Source: Allobosea caraganae
GTDB lineage: Bacteria > Pseudomonadota > Alphaproteobacteria > Rhizobiales > Beijerinckiaceae
NCBI RefSeq assembly: GCF_003351345.1
Contig: NZ_QQTO01000005.1
Span: 1-64,000, forward strand
DNA: 64,000 nucleotides
Reading direction: 5' to 3'
The notes below the pieces were generated by a model that ran no database searches, was not told where the DNA came from, and was given only the letters and a program-made list of their open reading frames with translations. Below, in pieces: positions 51,369 through 60,208 of this stretch. A program made the position numbers and the translations under genes. How positions within the stretch are numbered: position 1 is the first letter of the stretch; every line of letters starts with the position of its first letter.

Positions 51369-51911
51369 TCAAACCCGGTCGAGCGCGCGGTGCGGTTGCG
51401 CCGGTAGCGTCACGGTGATCGCATCGCCCGGCCGGATATCGCCACCTGCCAGCACGATGCCCATGATGCCGGCCTTGCGGACCAGGCGGCCCTCGGCGTC
51501 GCGGCCGAGCACGGCCTTGAGCAGGCCGGGACGGAAGGCCTCGATCTGGGCGCAGGGATTGCGCAGCCCGGTGATCTCGACCTCCGCGCTCTCGCCGAGC
51601 TTCAATCGCGCTCCGACGGGCAGGCCGAGCAGGTCGATGCCGCGCGTGGTGATGTTCTCGCCCATGCGGCCGGGCGCGACGTTGAAGCCGGCGGCGTTGA
51701 GCTCGTTGAGCAGCTCTTCATGGATGAAATGGACCTGGCGCAGGTTGGGCTGCGTCGGATCGACGGCGACGCGCGAGCGATGCTTCACGGTCACGCCGCA
51801 ATGGGCATCGCCCTCGATGCCAAGCCCGGCGAGGAGGCGGATGCTCGGTTCGAGCGGCTTGCTGAAGGCATGGCCGGTGTCGCGACTGACCGCTACGATA
51901 CGCGCTGTCAT
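51369..51911 (-). CDS. MOSC-domain protein
   Basis: A 180-residue predicted molybdenum-cofactor sulfurase C-terminal-type domain, stand-alone as in YiiM-like proteins. Seen: LLAGLGIEGDAHCGVTVKHRSRVAVD, NVAPGRMGENITTRGIDL, LGESAEVEITGLRNPCAQIEAF with the conserved Cys. Such proteins handle sulfur or molybdenum cofactor; exact role unclear. Confidence 0.88.
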   Translation of the reverse strand: MTARIVAVSRDTGHAFSKPLEPSIRLLAGLGIEGDAHCGVTVKHRSRVAVDPTQPNLRQVHFIHEELLNELNAAGFNVAPGRMGENITTRGIDLLGLPVGARLKLGESAEVEITGLRNPCAQIEAFRPGLLKAVLGRDAEGRLVRKAGIMGIVLAGGDIRPGDAITVTLPAQPHRALDRV

Positions 51912-51956
51912 GGACTGCTGTTTCCGCTCGCCAAGACTCAGTCATCGGAAAGGGCG

Positions 51957-52014
51957 GCGCGACCCCTCATCCGCCCCTGCCGGGGCACCTTCTCCCGCAG
52001 GGGGGAGAAGGGTA
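51957..52014 (+). repeat. Dispersed palindromic repeat, copy 1
   Basis: CGACCCCTCATCCGCCCC, GCCGGGGCACCTTCTCCCGC then GGGGGAGAAGGG. The same unit occurs at 60046-60101 (reverse) and 60148-60208 (forward). Non-coding, between MOSC and bfr. Confidence 0.75.
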
Positions 52015-52073
52015 GAGGGCGTCGAGGCTCGTCACCTTGGGTCGAAGGAAGCCCCTCCGGCCGCCGTCGTGGA

Positions 52074-52559
52074 TCAGTGACCCTCGTCGAGATGGCCGAC
52101 ATGCTTCTGGGTGTAGAGCTCGAGGCCGATGCGCTGGATCACGTCGAGCTGGGTCTCGAGAAAGTCGATATGGCCTTCCTCGTCCTTCATCAGGGCGCGG
52201 AACAGCTCCTCGGACGGGTAGTCATGGACCTCGCGGCAATAGGTGGCGGCTTCCTGGTAGAGCGCGCGGGCCTCGACCTCGGCCTTGAGGTCGCATTCGA
52301 TCACTTCCTTGACGGTCTCGCCGATGCGCAGGGCGTCGAGCGTCTGCAGGTTGGGGAAGCCTTCGAGGAAGAGGATGCGGTCGACGAAGCGGTCGGCATG
52401 GACCATCTCCTCGATCGATTCCTTCTTCCAGGTCTTGGCCAGCTCCTTCAGGCCCCAGTTGTCCAGCATGCGGTAGTGCAGCCAGTACTGGTTGATGGCC
52501 GTGAGCTCGGAGCGCAGCCCCTTGTTGAGATAGTCGATGACCTTCTTGTCACCCTTCAT
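52074..52559 (-). CDS. bfr: Bacterioferritin
   Basis: A 161-residue iron-storage subunit. Ferroxidase ligands Glu18 (RSELTAINQY), Glu51 and His54 (EEMVHADR), Glu94, Glu127 and His130 (KDEEGHIDFLE) are present, and Met52 is the expected heme ligand. C-terminus YTQKHVGHLDEGH. An Irr-type dyad lies 19 bp upstream of the start, and bfd and irr follow upstream on the same strand. Confidence 0.95.
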   Translation of the reverse strand: MKGDKKVIDYLNKGLRSELTAINQYWLHYRMLDNWGLKELAKTWKKESIEEMVHADRFVDRILFLEGFPNLQTLDALRIGETVKEVIECDLKAEVEARALYQEAATYCREVHDYPSEELFRALMKDEEGHIDFLETQLDVIQRIGLELYTQKHVGHLDEGH

Positions 52560-52577
52560 GGCGGCTCTCCCAAATCC

Positions 52578-52598
52578 ACATTAGAATGATCCTAATGT
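52578..52598. promoter_or_regulatory. Irr/iron-control-element dyad of bfr
   Basis: ACATTAG and CTAATGT, perfect 7-bp arms with a 7-nt spacer (TTAGAATGATCCTAA core), matching the ICE pattern of rhizobial Irr targets. Located just upstream of bfr; repression by Irr under low iron is the expected effect. Confidence 0.75.
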
Positions 52599-52656
52599 AG
52601 AAGGGGCCGCGGCGAATTGAAAGGGAAGAGTTGCGGTCCCGGCGCTTTTCCGGGGA

Positions 52657-52758
52657 CTAGAGCCGCTTCCAGTCCGATTGGATCGGAAGCTGCTCCAGGT
52701 TTTTGATTTGACGCATTTTCTTCACGCGAACCGGTGTCCACCTCGCTTGAAAATGCTC
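52657..52758. repeat. Hyphomicrobiales-type intergenic palindromic element
   Basis: Begins CTAGAGCCGCTTCC, includes a TCCGATTGGATCGGA palindrome and ACGCGAACCGGTGTCCACCT, ends GAAAATGCTC. About 102 bp between bfr and bfd with no coding potential; style identical to abundant order-specific elements. Confidence 0.6.
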
Positions 52759-52763
52759 CTGGA

Positions 52764-53051
52764 TCAGGCGGCGTTGCGCTCTTCGGCGATAACGAGGCCG
52801 TCCATCATATGGCCGACGGAGACGTGCACGGCGCAGTCGATCTCGCGGCTGGCGCAGGAATGGCACTGGCTGGCGCAGGCGGCGCGCGCCTCGGCCAGGA
52901 TGGCGCGGACCTGCCGGGCGCAACGTCCGCAATCCGGGCTGCAGCCGAGGCAATCATAGGCCTCGCCAGCCGTCACCGGCCCGGAGCCATCGGGAGCGAT
53001 GGTCCCCTTGATCTGCCGGCAGGACAGGACGTTGCAGGAGCAGACGATCAC
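52764..53051 (-). CDS. bfd: Bacterioferritin-associated ferredoxin
   Basis: A 95-residue [2Fe-2S] protein that passes electrons to bacterioferritin to release iron. MIVCSCNVLS (Cys4, Cys6) and DCGRCARQVRAIL (Cys41, Cys44) give the four cluster ligands. The C-terminal extension has three extra Cys (ACASQCHSCAS), more than typical Bfd. Overlaps the irr stop by 4 bp. Confidence 0.9.
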   Translation of the reverse strand: MIVCSCNVLSCRQIKGTIAPDGSGPVTAGEAYDCLGCSPDCGRCARQVRAILAEARAACASQCHSCASREIDCAVHVSVGHMMDGLVIAEERNAA

Positions 53052-53581
53052 GCGTGATGATCCGCAGCGATCTTGGTGACGACCTCCTCGCCATCGGCGC
53101 GGCGCAGGCGGACGATGACCTCGACCGAGGAGATCAGCATGCCTTCCGGCGCCTGGGGCAGGCCGGCGACCTGGATCTCGGAGCCGGGGATGTCGACGAC
53201 GCTCTCGTCATCCTCATTGTAGAAATGGTGATGCTCGGAGATGTTGGTGTCGAAGAAGGTCTTGGGGCCGGAGACCGAGACCTGGCGCAGCAGGCCGGCT
53301 TCGGAGAACTGGCGCAAGGTGTTGTAGACGGTGGCCAGCGAAAGCGGCTCGCGGGCGCGCAGCGCCTCCTCGTAGAGCATCTCGGCGCTGACATGGCGGT
53401 CGCCCTTGGCGAAGAGCAGCCAGCCAAGCGCCATGCGCTGGCGGGTCGGGCGCAGGCCGGCCACCCGCAGCCGGTTCTTCACGGCGCTGATCGGGCAGGA
53501 GGCAGGGCTTTTCTGCGGCCACGGAATCTGATCCGCCGCCGCCCGCACGGGCCCAAGGTCCTTCACCGGTGAAACGCTCAT
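53048..53581 (-). CDS. irr: Iron response regulator Irr (Fur family)
   Basis: A 177-residue Fur-family regulator. Winged helix: LRVAGLRPTRQRMALGWLLFAKGDRHVSAEMLYEEALRAREPLSLATVYNTLRQFSEAGL (38-97). The heme/metal motif HHHFYNEDD (117-125) is the signature of Irr. ATG 53581 (MSVSPVKDLG) has GGAAGG upstream and is preferred over ATG 53611. A perfect 10-bp dyad sits ~37 bp upstream, indicating autoregulation. In Hyphomicrobiales Irr represses iron-storage and heme genes when iron is low. Confidence 0.93.
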   Translation of the reverse strand: MSVSPVKDLGPVRAAADQIPWPQKSPASCPISAVKNRLRVAGLRPTRQRMALGWLLFAKGDRHVSAEMLYEEALRAREPLSLATVYNTLRQFSEAGLLRQVSVSGPKTFFDTNISEHHHFYNEDDESVVDIPGSEIQVAGLPQAPEGMLISSVEVIVRLRRADGEEVVTKIAADHHA

Positions 53582-53617
53582 CGCAATGCCTTCCAAACGC
53601 CGCTTATTCATCGGCCC

Positions 53618-53642
53618 GTAGTTTAGAAAACATCTAAACTAC
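53618..53642. promoter_or_regulatory. Irr-type dyad upstream of irr
   Basis: GTAGTTTAGA and TCTAAACTAC, perfect 10-bp arms with a 5-nt spacer. TTTAGA/TCTAAA matches the ICE core also seen before bfr. Confidence 0.75.
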
Positions 53643-53817
53643 TGATATTGCTACTATATTTGGCCGAGTCCGGGTCCAGAGTCAATTGCGAGCCGGCTGC
53701 GACATCTCGCATCAGGCGGCTGGGAGATGCGCGAAAACCCGCCGGAAAGGCGATTTCCAGCGGCATTTTTGCCGATCCGGAGAGAATGCTATGCGGAGAA
53801 GGCAGGGCAGCCCGCCG

Positions 53818-55404
53818 TCAATGGCCGCCGCCTCCGCCCGCCGGCGCCACCTTCGGCGGCTTGCTCATGAACAGCGACAGGGCGATCAGGCTGGCGAAGA
53901 TCACGGTGAGCGCCAGGAAGACGTCGCTGAAGGCAAGCACCAGCGCCTCGCGCTTGGCCATAGAGTTGATCTGGGCGAGCGCCATCGCCTGCGCGTCGGC
54001 GCCGTAGTTGGAGAAGAGCTCGGTCATCGCGGCGATGCGCTCCTCCGCGACCTGGCGGCCGGCGGCGACGGCCTCGTGCAGGCGGCCGATATGAAGATCG
54101 GTGCGGGTGTTCAGCATGGTGTTGATCACAGCGAGACCCACCGCGCCGCCGAGATTGCGGGTCAGGTTGTAGAGGCCCGACGCATTCTTGAGCTGCATCG
54201 GCGGCAAGGTGCCGAGCGCGAGGTTGTTGATCGGCACCATGCACAGCATCAGCGAGCAGCCACGCAGGATCTGCGGGATCAGCAACTCGTGGAAATCCCA
54301 GTCCTTGGTGATGAAGGAGGCGATGTAGGTGCCGAGCGCGAAGCCGCCGAAGCCGATCATCATCATCACGCGCGGGTCGAGCCTGGTCGAGAGCCGGCCG
54401 GCGACGGGCGCGGTGAAGAACATGCACAGGCCCGTCACGAACATGGTCTCGCCGATCATCAGCGCGTCATAGCCGCGGATGCGCCCGAGATAGACCGGGT
54501 AGAGATAGGTCAGGCCGTAGAGGCCGATGCCCAGGCAGAAGCTGAACAGCGAGCCGAAGGCGAAGTTGCGGTTCCTGAAGGCGGTGAGGTCGACCAGCGG
54601 GTCGTCGCGGGTCAGGGCGCGCCAGAAGAACAACACCGCGCCCGCCAGCATCAGGCCGGTGAAGAAGACGATCTCCTCGGCCTGGAACCAGTCGAGCCGC
54701 GTGCCCTCTTCCAGTACGTATTCCATGCTGCCGAGGAAGGCGGCCATACCGGCAAGGCCGAGCCAATCGAAGCGCTTGAGCAGGCCGCGCTGCGGCTGGT
54801 CGAAGTCGATCAGCATCCAGGCCGCGATGGTGACGCCGATGCCGGGCACGACGTTGACCAGGAAGAGCCAGTGCCAGGAGAAGGCGTTGCTGAGATAGCC
54901 GCCGACAGTCGGGCCGATGGTCGGGGCGAGCGTGGCGACGAGGCCGATCAGCGGCGAGACGATCGGCCGCTTCGAGGCCGGGAAGATCGTGAAGGCGGCG
55001 GCGAAGACGCCGGGGATCATGCCGCCGCCGATGAAGCCCTGCACGGCGCGCCACAGGATCATCTCGTTGATCGAGGACGAGGTGGCGCAGAGCACGCTGG
55101 CGACGGTGAACCCGGCGGCGGCCATGGTGAAGAAGACGCGGGTCGACAGCGCCCGGCTGAGATAGCCGGAAAGCGGGATCATGATCACTTCGGCGATCAG
55201 GTAGGCGGTCTGGACCCAGGCGACCTCGTCGCTGCTGGCGGAGAGGCCGGCCTGGATCTCGGCGAGCGAGGCGGAGACGATCTGGATGTCCAGGATCGCC
55301 ATGAACATGCCGAAGACCATGGCGATGAAGGCGAAGACGCGCCGGATCGGCATCGCATCCGAGGCCGGCGGCGCGCCGGCAGCGCTCATGGTGGCTTCGG
55401 CCAT
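53818..55404 (-). CDS. DHA2-family (EmrB-type) multidrug efflux transporter
   Basis: A 528-residue MFS protein with about 14 helices. AGGAGG precedes ATG 55404. DHA2 motifs: FMAILDIQIVSASLAEIQAGL (motif D1 type), WRAVQGFIGGGMIPG, IGPTVGGYLSNAFSWHWLFLVNVVPG (motif C). Works with the HlyD-type protein at 55562 as a tripartite drug or fatty-acid exporter. Both are downstream of the divergent TetR gene; the 175 bp after irr (53643-53817) shows nothing. Confidence 0.92.
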   Translation of the reverse strand: MAEATMSAAGAPPASDAMPIRRVFAFIAMVFGMFMAILDIQIVSASLAEIQAGLSASSDEVAWVQTAYLIAEVIMIPLSGYLSRALSTRVFFTMAAAGFTVASVLCATSSSINEMILWRAVQGFIGGGMIPGVFAAAFTIFPASKRPIVSPLIGLVATLAPTIGPTVGGYLSNAFSWHWLFLVNVVPGIGVTIAAWMLIDFDQPQRGLLKRFDWLGLAGMAAFLGSMEYVLEEGTRLDWFQAEEIVFFTGLMLAGAVLFFWRALTRDDPLVDLTAFRNRNFAFGSLFSFCLGIGLYGLTYLYPVYLGRIRGYDALMIGETMFVTGLCMFFTAPVAGRLSTRLDPRVMMMIGFGGFALGTYIASFITKDWDFHELLIPQILRGCSLMLCMVPINNLALGTLPPMQLKNASGLYNLTRNLGGAVGLAVINTMLNTRTDLHIGRLHEAVAAGRQVAEERIAAMTELFSNYGADAQAMALAQINSMAKREALVLAFSDVFLALTVIFASLIALSLFMSKPPKVAPAGGGGGH

Positions 55405-55436
55405 GACGGCCTCCTTGGGGACTATCTGAACTCTCA

Positions 55437-55542
55437 GCCCTCATCCTGAGGAGCGGGCCTTGGCCCGCGTCCCGAAGGATGCTTCAGGGGGCGCTAAATC
55501 ACCCTATGAGACGGCGCTTGCGCGCCTCCTCAGGATGAGGGC
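55437..55542. repeat. 106-bp element with perfect 17-bp terminal inverted repeats
   Basis: GCCCTCATCCTGAGGAG (55437-55453) and CTCCTCAGGATGAGGGC (55526-55542) are exact inverses, flanking ~72 bp with further hairpins (GCGGGCCTTGGCCCGC). A REP/MITE-like unit between the emrB- and emrA-type genes. Confidence 0.8.
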
Positions 55543-55561
55543 CGAGGTCTTTGAAGCGTTC

Positions 55562-56761
55562 CTAGTGCTGCGTCGCCGGGCGCGGGTCGATCGAGACCAC
55601 GACCGACATGCCGGGACGCAGCACGCCGCGGGCGATGGCCTCCGGCGTCAGCGCGATGCGGATCGGCAGGCGCTGGACGATCTTGGTGAAGTTGCCGGTG
55701 GCGTTGTCGGGCGGCAGCAGCGAGAAGACCGAGCCGGTGCCGCCGGCAATGCCGCTGACGGTGCCGTCAAGGCTGTGGCCGTCGAAGGCGTCGACCTTGA
55801 TCTTCGCCCTGTCGCCGATCTTGAGCTCGCCGACCTGCGTCTCCTTGAAGTTCGCATCGACATAGACTTGGTCGAGCGGAACGACCGACATCAGGCGCTT
55901 GCCGGGGCTGACGAGGTCGCCGAGCTGGACGCCGGTATTGGCGACGAGCCCGTCGATCGGCGCGTAGATCTTGGTGAAGGAAAGGTCGCGGGCGGCCTTC
56001 TCCTCGGCGACCTTGAGCTCGTCGGCCTGGCGGGCCGCCTCGTTGCGCTGGGCCTCCAGCACCTTGACGTTGGCCTCGGCGGCGGTGACGCCGGCCGCGC
56101 TGTTGGCGATGGCGGCGCGGGCCTTGTCGCGGGTGGCGGTGGCGGCGTCCAAATTCGCCTGCGAGCCGTAGGAACTGGCGGCGAGCTTGCTGGCGCGGTC
56201 GAAATCGGCATTGGCGCGCACGATATCGGCCTGGGCCGAGTTGGCCTGGGCCTGAGCCTGCAGCAGGCTGGCCTTGCCGGCCTCGATCTGGCTGTCGATG
56301 CGCAACAGGGTCGCGACGGCGGTGGCGCTCTTGGCCTTGGCGCTGTCGAGCGCGATGCGCTGGTCGCCATCGTCGAGCGCGACCAGGAGCTGGCCGGCCT
56401 TGACCTGCTGGTTGCGGGCGACCGCGACATTGGTGACGTTGGCTGAAAGCTTGGCCGAGACCGTCGCCATCTCGACGCCGACATAGGCGTCGTCGGTGGT
56501 GACGATGAAGCGGCCGTTGCGCCACCAGTCGAGGCCGTAATAGGCGCCGGCCGTCAGCGCGGCGCCGGCGAGCAGGGTCAGGCCGAGCTTGCGCACGATC
56601 TTGCGGGCAGGCTTCTGGCCGGCGGGAGCTTCGGTGCTGGCGAGCGGCGCCTCGGCGGCCTGGCGGGCCTGGGGTTCGGGAGCGGCCGTCTCGGTGACCG
56701 GCTCGACGAGCTTGAGGCGGTCGCGGCCCTGCGGCTTTTCTGTGAGGGTCTCGGCAGACAT
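55562..56761 (-). CDS. HlyD/EmrA-type periplasmic adaptor
   Basis: A 399-residue membrane-fusion protein. Cytosolic N-terminus ~1-55, one helix (KLGLTLLAGAALTAGAYYGLDWW, ~58-80), then FIVTTDDAYVGVEMATVSAKLSANVTNVAVARNQQVKAGQLLVALDD (biotinyl-lipoyl-like half). A long Ala-rich coiled coil (~125-265) follows, then AEEKAARDLSFTKIYAPIDGLVAN and VQRLPIRIALTPE, as in EmrA. First gene of the efflux operon; its promoter carries two TetR-type palindromes. Confidence 0.92.
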   Translation of the reverse strand: MSAETLTEKPQGRDRLKLVEPVTETAAPEPQARQAAEAPLASTEAPAGQKPARKIVRKLGLTLLAGAALTAGAYYGLDWWRNGRFIVTTDDAYVGVEMATVSAKLSANVTNVAVARNQQVKAGQLLVALDDGDQRIALDSAKAKSATAVATLLRIDSQIEAGKASLLQAQAQANSAQADIVRANADFDRASKLAASSYGSQANLDAATATRDKARAAIANSAAGVTAAEANVKVLEAQRNEAARQADELKVAEEKAARDLSFTKIYAPIDGLVANTGVQLGDLVSPGKRLMSVVPLDQVYVDANFKETQVGELKIGDRAKIKVDAFDGHSLDGTVSGIAGGTGSVFSLLPPDNATGNFTKIVQRLPIRIALTPEAIARGVLRPGMSVVVSIDPRPATQH

Positions 56762-56780
56762 GGACGATCCTGTCGCTTAT

Positions 56781-56804
56781 AATTCGAACCCGGCGGTTCG
56801 ATTT
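56781..56804. promoter_or_regulatory. TetR-type operator 1
   Basis: TTCGAACC, CGGC, GGTTCGA: near-perfect palindrome 20 bp upstream of the adaptor start; shares the half-site GGTTCGATT with operator 2. Confidence 0.6.
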
Positions 56805-56841
56805 CGGTTGAAATAGCGCGGGCGATGGCGCATATCAAGCG

Positions 56842-56865
56842 AAATCGAACTGAGTGGTTCGATTT
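56842..56865. promoter_or_regulatory. TetR-type operator 2
   Basis: AAATCGAAC and GTTCGATTT, perfect 9-bp arms with a 6-nt spacer, ~40 bp upstream of the TetR start. Same half-site as operator 1; positions fit repression of both divergent genes. Confidence 0.65.
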
Positions 56866-56905
56866 ATTTTACGCGGTCCGATGCAGCGCCGCGCGGCTGG
56901 ATGGA

Positions 56906-57571
56906 ATGGACACGGTGTCAGAGACGATCGAGATGCCGCGCCGGCGGCGGGTTGCCGGAGCCGACCCGGAGAAGCGCCGCCAGATATTGGACGGTGCCCA
57001 TGAAGTTTTCCTTGCCAGCGGCTTCGACGTTGCCAGCATGAGCGACATCGCCGCGGCGGCGAATGTCTCGAAGGGCACGCTCTACGTCTACTTCGAGGAC
57101 AAGGAGCACCTGTTCCTCGCCCTGATCGAGCGGGAGCGCGAAAGCCAGAAGCGCGCCGCCTACGAGGCGCTGGACGACGATCCCGACCCGGCGCATGCGC
57201 TGGCGACCTTCGGCGAGCGGCTGATCCGGCTGCTCTCCTGCGATTTCGCGGTCAGCGCCCATCGCATCGTCATCGGCGTGGCCGAGCGCATGCCCGATCT
57301 CGGCCGCGAGTTCTATGAGAACGGCCCGCTCCAGGGCACGAAGCGCCTAGCCGGCTATCTCGACGACCGGGTCGCGGAGGGCAAGCTCGCGATCGAGGAT
57401 ACCGCACTCGCCGCCTCGCAATTCCTCGACCTCAGCCAGTCGACTCTGCTGCGGCCGCGGCTGTTCAACGCCGTGCGCGAGAAGCCGTCCGACGAGGAGA
57501 TCGCCCGCGTGGTCACGGCCGCGGTCGAGATGTTCATGGCGCGCTATGCGCTGAAGCCTTCGAACGGGTGA
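56906..57571 (+). CDS. TetR/AcrR-family repressor
   Basis: A 221-residue regulator. HTH at ~22-65: [54 protein letters not shown]. The ligand domain is all-helical. ATG 56906 is preferred over 56825 because operator 2 lies between them. Divergent from the EmrAB-type pair, which it presumably represses. Its 3' end overlaps the convergent DMT gene by 38 bp. Confidence 0.9.
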   Translation: MDTVSETIEMPRRRRVAGADPEKRRQILDGAHEVFLASGFDVASMSDIAAAANVSKGTLYVYFEDKEHLFLALIERERESQKRAAYEALDDDPDPAHALATFGERLIRLLSCDFAVSAHRIVIGVAERMPDLGREFYENGPLQGTKRLAGYLDDRVAEGKLAIEDTALAASQFLDLSQSTLLRPRLFNAVREKPSDEEIARVVTAAVEMFMARYALKPSNG

Positions 57572-58526
57572 ATTCGCGGGCGCGCATGCGCTCGCGATGT
57601 GCCGTGTAGAGGCCCGAGCAGGCGATGATCACCGAGCCGACGATGGTCCAGATGTCGGGCAGGGCCGCGAACAGGAAGAAGCCGAAGAGCGAGGCCCAGA
57701 ACAGCTGCGAATAGGTGAACGGCGCCAGCACCGAGGCGTCGGCGTGGCGGAAGGCCAGGATCATGAACCAGTGGCCGGTGGTCGAGACCAGGCCGACGAG
57801 GATGCAGAGCGCGAATTGCTCCGCGTTCAGCGGCTGCCACCAGAACGGAATGAACAGGCTGGAGATGGCGAGGCCGACCAGCGCCGAATAGGTCATGGTC
57901 GAGATCGGGTTCTCGGTGTTGCTCATCATCCGGGTGAAGATCAGCCCGAAGGCCCAGCTCAGCGCCGAGACCATCGGCAGCAGCGAGGCGAGATGGAAGC
58001 TCTGCCCGCCCGGCCGGACCACGATCAGCACGCCGGCGAGCCCGACCAGCGTCGCAGTCCAGCGCCGCCAGCCGACCCGCTCGCCGAGCAGGGGGATGGA
58101 GAGGGCGGTGACGAAGAGCGGCGTGACGAAGCCCGTCGCCGTCGCATCCGCGACCGGCAGGTAGCGCAGCCCCATGACGAAGACGATCGAGGAGCAGACC
58201 AGGCCGCAGCCGCGCAGGATGTGCAGCGCCGGGCGCTTCGTGCGCAGAAGCCGCGTGCTGCCGCTGCTGGCCACGATGGCAAGCATCAGGCCGGCGAAGG
58301 TGGCGTAGCGGATCCAGGTGATCTGGAAGGCAGGCAGGCTGGCGGCGAGGTATTTCGAGACGACGTCCGAGGACGAGAAGAACACCGCCGCGAGCAGGAC
58401 CAGCCCGATGCCGCGCAAGGGGGCGTCGTGGCGCAGCGATTTCGGCTCCGCCGCCTTGGGCTTGGGCTCTGCCGCCGTGGCTGAGAACAACGGCGCGGAT
58501 CTATTGGCGGTGGCGGGGAGGGTCAC
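57534..58526 (-). CDS. DMT superfamily (EamA) transporter
   Basis: A 330-residue membrane protein with two EamA repeats and ten predicted helices ([22 protein letters not shown] first, then [12 protein letters not shown] closing repeat 1, and [19 protein letters not shown] at the end). A ~35-residue cytosolic N-terminus is Ala/Pro-rich. Usually metabolite or amino-acid exporters; substrate not readable. Overlaps the end of the TetR gene tail-to-tail. Confidence 0.88.
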   Translation of the reverse strand: MTLPATANRSAPLFSATAAEPKPKAAEPKSLRHDAPLRGIGLVLLAAVFFSSSDVVSKYLAASLPAFQITWIRYATFAGLMLAIVASSGSTRLLRTKRPALHILRGCGLVCSSIVFVMGLRYLPVADATATGFVTPLFVTALSIPLLGERVGWRRWTATLVGLAGVLIVVRPGGQSFHLASLLPMVSALSWAFGLIFTRMMSNTENPISTMTYSALVGLAISSLFIPFWWQPLNAEQFALCILVGLVSTTGHWFMILAFRHADASVLAPFTYSQLFWASLFGFFLFAALPDIWTIVGSVIIACSGLYTAHRERMRAREFTRSKASAHSAP

Positions 58527-58647
58527 TGGCCTGGCAATTCATGACGAGGCCGTGACGTTAACAGTGTTCGCGCCGATCCGGACACGCAAAGGCGGCACGG
58601 GACCCATGCATGCCCGTGCGCCGCCAAGTCACCAATCGTTAAGGAAA

Positions 58648-58669
58648 AGGCGGGCCGCCGGGCCCGCCT
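58648..58669 (-). terminator. Intrinsic terminator of asd
   Basis: AGGCGGGCC and GGCCCGCCT, perfect 9-bp stem, 4-nt loop, ~33 bp after the asd stop. On the minus strand it is followed by TTTTCCTT. Confidence 0.8.
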
Positions 58670-58701
58670 GTCTTATTCGCTCGAATCGATAGACTATTGG
58701 C

Positions 58702-59736
58702 TCAGGCAGCCTGCTTGCGCGGCTGGATCAGCTTGCGGTTGATCAGCACTTCGGCGATCTGGACCGCGTTCAGGGCCGCGCCCTTGCGCAGGTTGTCGGA
58801 GACGCACCAGAAGGCGAGCCCGTTCTCGACCGTGTTGTCCTCGCGGATGCGCGAGATATAGGTCGCGTCCTCGCCGGCCGCCTCGTGCGGGGTGATGTAG
58901 CCGCCGGGCTCGTGCTTATCGATGACCAGGATGCCGGGCGCGGTGCGCAGCACCTCGCGGGCCTCGTCGGCCGTGATCGGCTTCTCGCACTCGATGTTGA
59001 CGCTCTCGGAATGGCCGATGAAGACCGGCACGCGCACGCAGGTCGCGGTCAGCTTGATCTTCGGATCGAGGATCTTCTTCGTCTCCGCCATCATCTTCCA
59101 CTCTTCCTTGGTGAAGCCGTCCTCCATGAAGGCGTCGATCTGCGGGATGAGGTTGAAGGAGATGCGCTTGGGGAACTTCTTGGTGCTGACCTCGCCGGCG
59201 GTGAAGATGGCGCGGGTCTGGTTGAAGAGCTCGTCCATGGCCTCCTTGCCGGCGCCGGAGACCGATTGATAGGTCGAAACGACGACGCGCTTGACCTTGA
59301 AGCGGTCATGCAGTGGCTTCAGCGCCACGACGAGCTGGGCGGTCGAGCAGTTCGGATTGGCGATGATGTTCAGCTTGGTGAAACCGGCGGCAGCGGCGGC
59401 GTTCACCTCCGGCACGATCAGCGGCACGTCGGGGTGCATGCGCCAGGCCGAGGAATTGTCGATGACGACGCAGCCCTTGGCGCCGATCTTCGGCGACCAT
59501 TCCTTCGAGACCTCGCCGCCCGCCGACATCAGGCAGATATCGGTGTCGGAGAAATCGTAATGCTCGAGCGCCTTCACCTTCAGCACCCGGTCGCCGAAGG
59601 AGACTTCGGTACCGATCGAACGCGAGGATGCGAGTGCGACGACTTCGCTGACCGGGAAGGCGCGTTCAGCCAGGATGTCGAAGATTTCGCGGCCCACATT
59701 GCCTGTGGCGCCGACAACCGCGACCTTGAAGCTCAT
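58702..59736 (-). CDS. asd: Aspartate-semialdehyde dehydrogenase
   Basis: A 344-residue NADPH enzyme converting aspartyl phosphate to the semialdehyde on the way to Lys, Met, Thr and diaminopimelate. NADP motif VVGATGNVGREIFDIL (7-22), catalytic Cys130 in NPNCSTAQL, VSTYQSVSGAGK (153-164), and His242 in VFIGHSESV. Normal length. Rich in Cys and Met, in contrast to the sulfur-poor proteins further left. Confidence 0.96.
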   Translation of the reverse strand: MSFKVAVVGATGNVGREIFDILAERAFPVSEVVALASSRSIGTEVSFGDRVLKVKALEHYDFSDTDICLMSAGGEVSKEWSPKIGAKGCVVIDNSSAWRMHPDVPLIVPEVNAAAAAGFTKLNIIANPNCSTAQLVVALKPLHDRFKVKRVVVSTYQSVSGAGKEAMDELFNQTRAIFTAGEVSTKKFPKRISFNLIPQIDAFMEDGFTKEEWKMMAETKKILDPKIKLTATCVRVPVFIGHSESVNIECEKPITADEAREVLRTAPGILVIDKHEPGGYITPHEAAGEDATYISRIREDNTVENGLAFWCVSDNLRKGAALNAVQIAEVLINRKLIQPRKQAA

Positions 59737-60045
59737 GATGTTGGTCCTTGATTGGATAAACCGGTTCTGTCTCCCCGGGGATTGCCGGCCCGCATCATCG
59801 AAGCGGGTCGGACTTAGCCCCCGCCGGGGGGGAGGGGCCCGGAACCGAGGCGAAGCGTCAGCGCGGCGTCCGGAGGGTTCCGGTCGCCGGTTTGGTCGTG
59901 CGTTTCGTCGTCAGACGGACAGTCACGTTCAACCAATCCCGAGGGCTGCAAGCATTCGCGGTCGCACGGTTGTGCCGCGCGACAGCATGTCAGAACACCG
60001 CCGGCCATCAAAAGTCAATCCGTTCTTCCTGCTCCCTCCTGTCTT

Positions 60046-60208
60046 CCCTTCTCCCCTTGCGGGAGAAGGTGCCCCGGCAGGGGCGGATGAGGGGTCGCGC
60101 CGCCCTTTCCAAGGACTTGAATCTTGCCGAGCGACATTGCAATCGTCGCGCGACCCCTCATCCGTCTCGGCTTCGCCGAGCCACCTTCTCCCGCAAGGGG
60201 AGAAGGGA
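60046..60208. repeat. Pair of dispersed repeats in inverted orientation (copies 2 and 3)
   Basis: The 596-bp spacer 59737-60332 has no gene. It carries CTTCTCCCCTTGCGGGAGAA...GGATGAGGGGTCGCG (60046-60101) and its inverse CGCGACCCCTCATCCG...TTCTCCCGCAAGGGGAGAAG (60148-60208), able to form one large hairpin. Same family as 51957-52014. Confidence 0.8.

Noticed and set aside
53686-55449. A 587-codon plus-strand frame rich in Glu, Asp, Gly and His
   Set aside because: Antisense to the 14-helix DHA2 transporter; charged low-complexity translation is the usual complement of hydrophobic helices.
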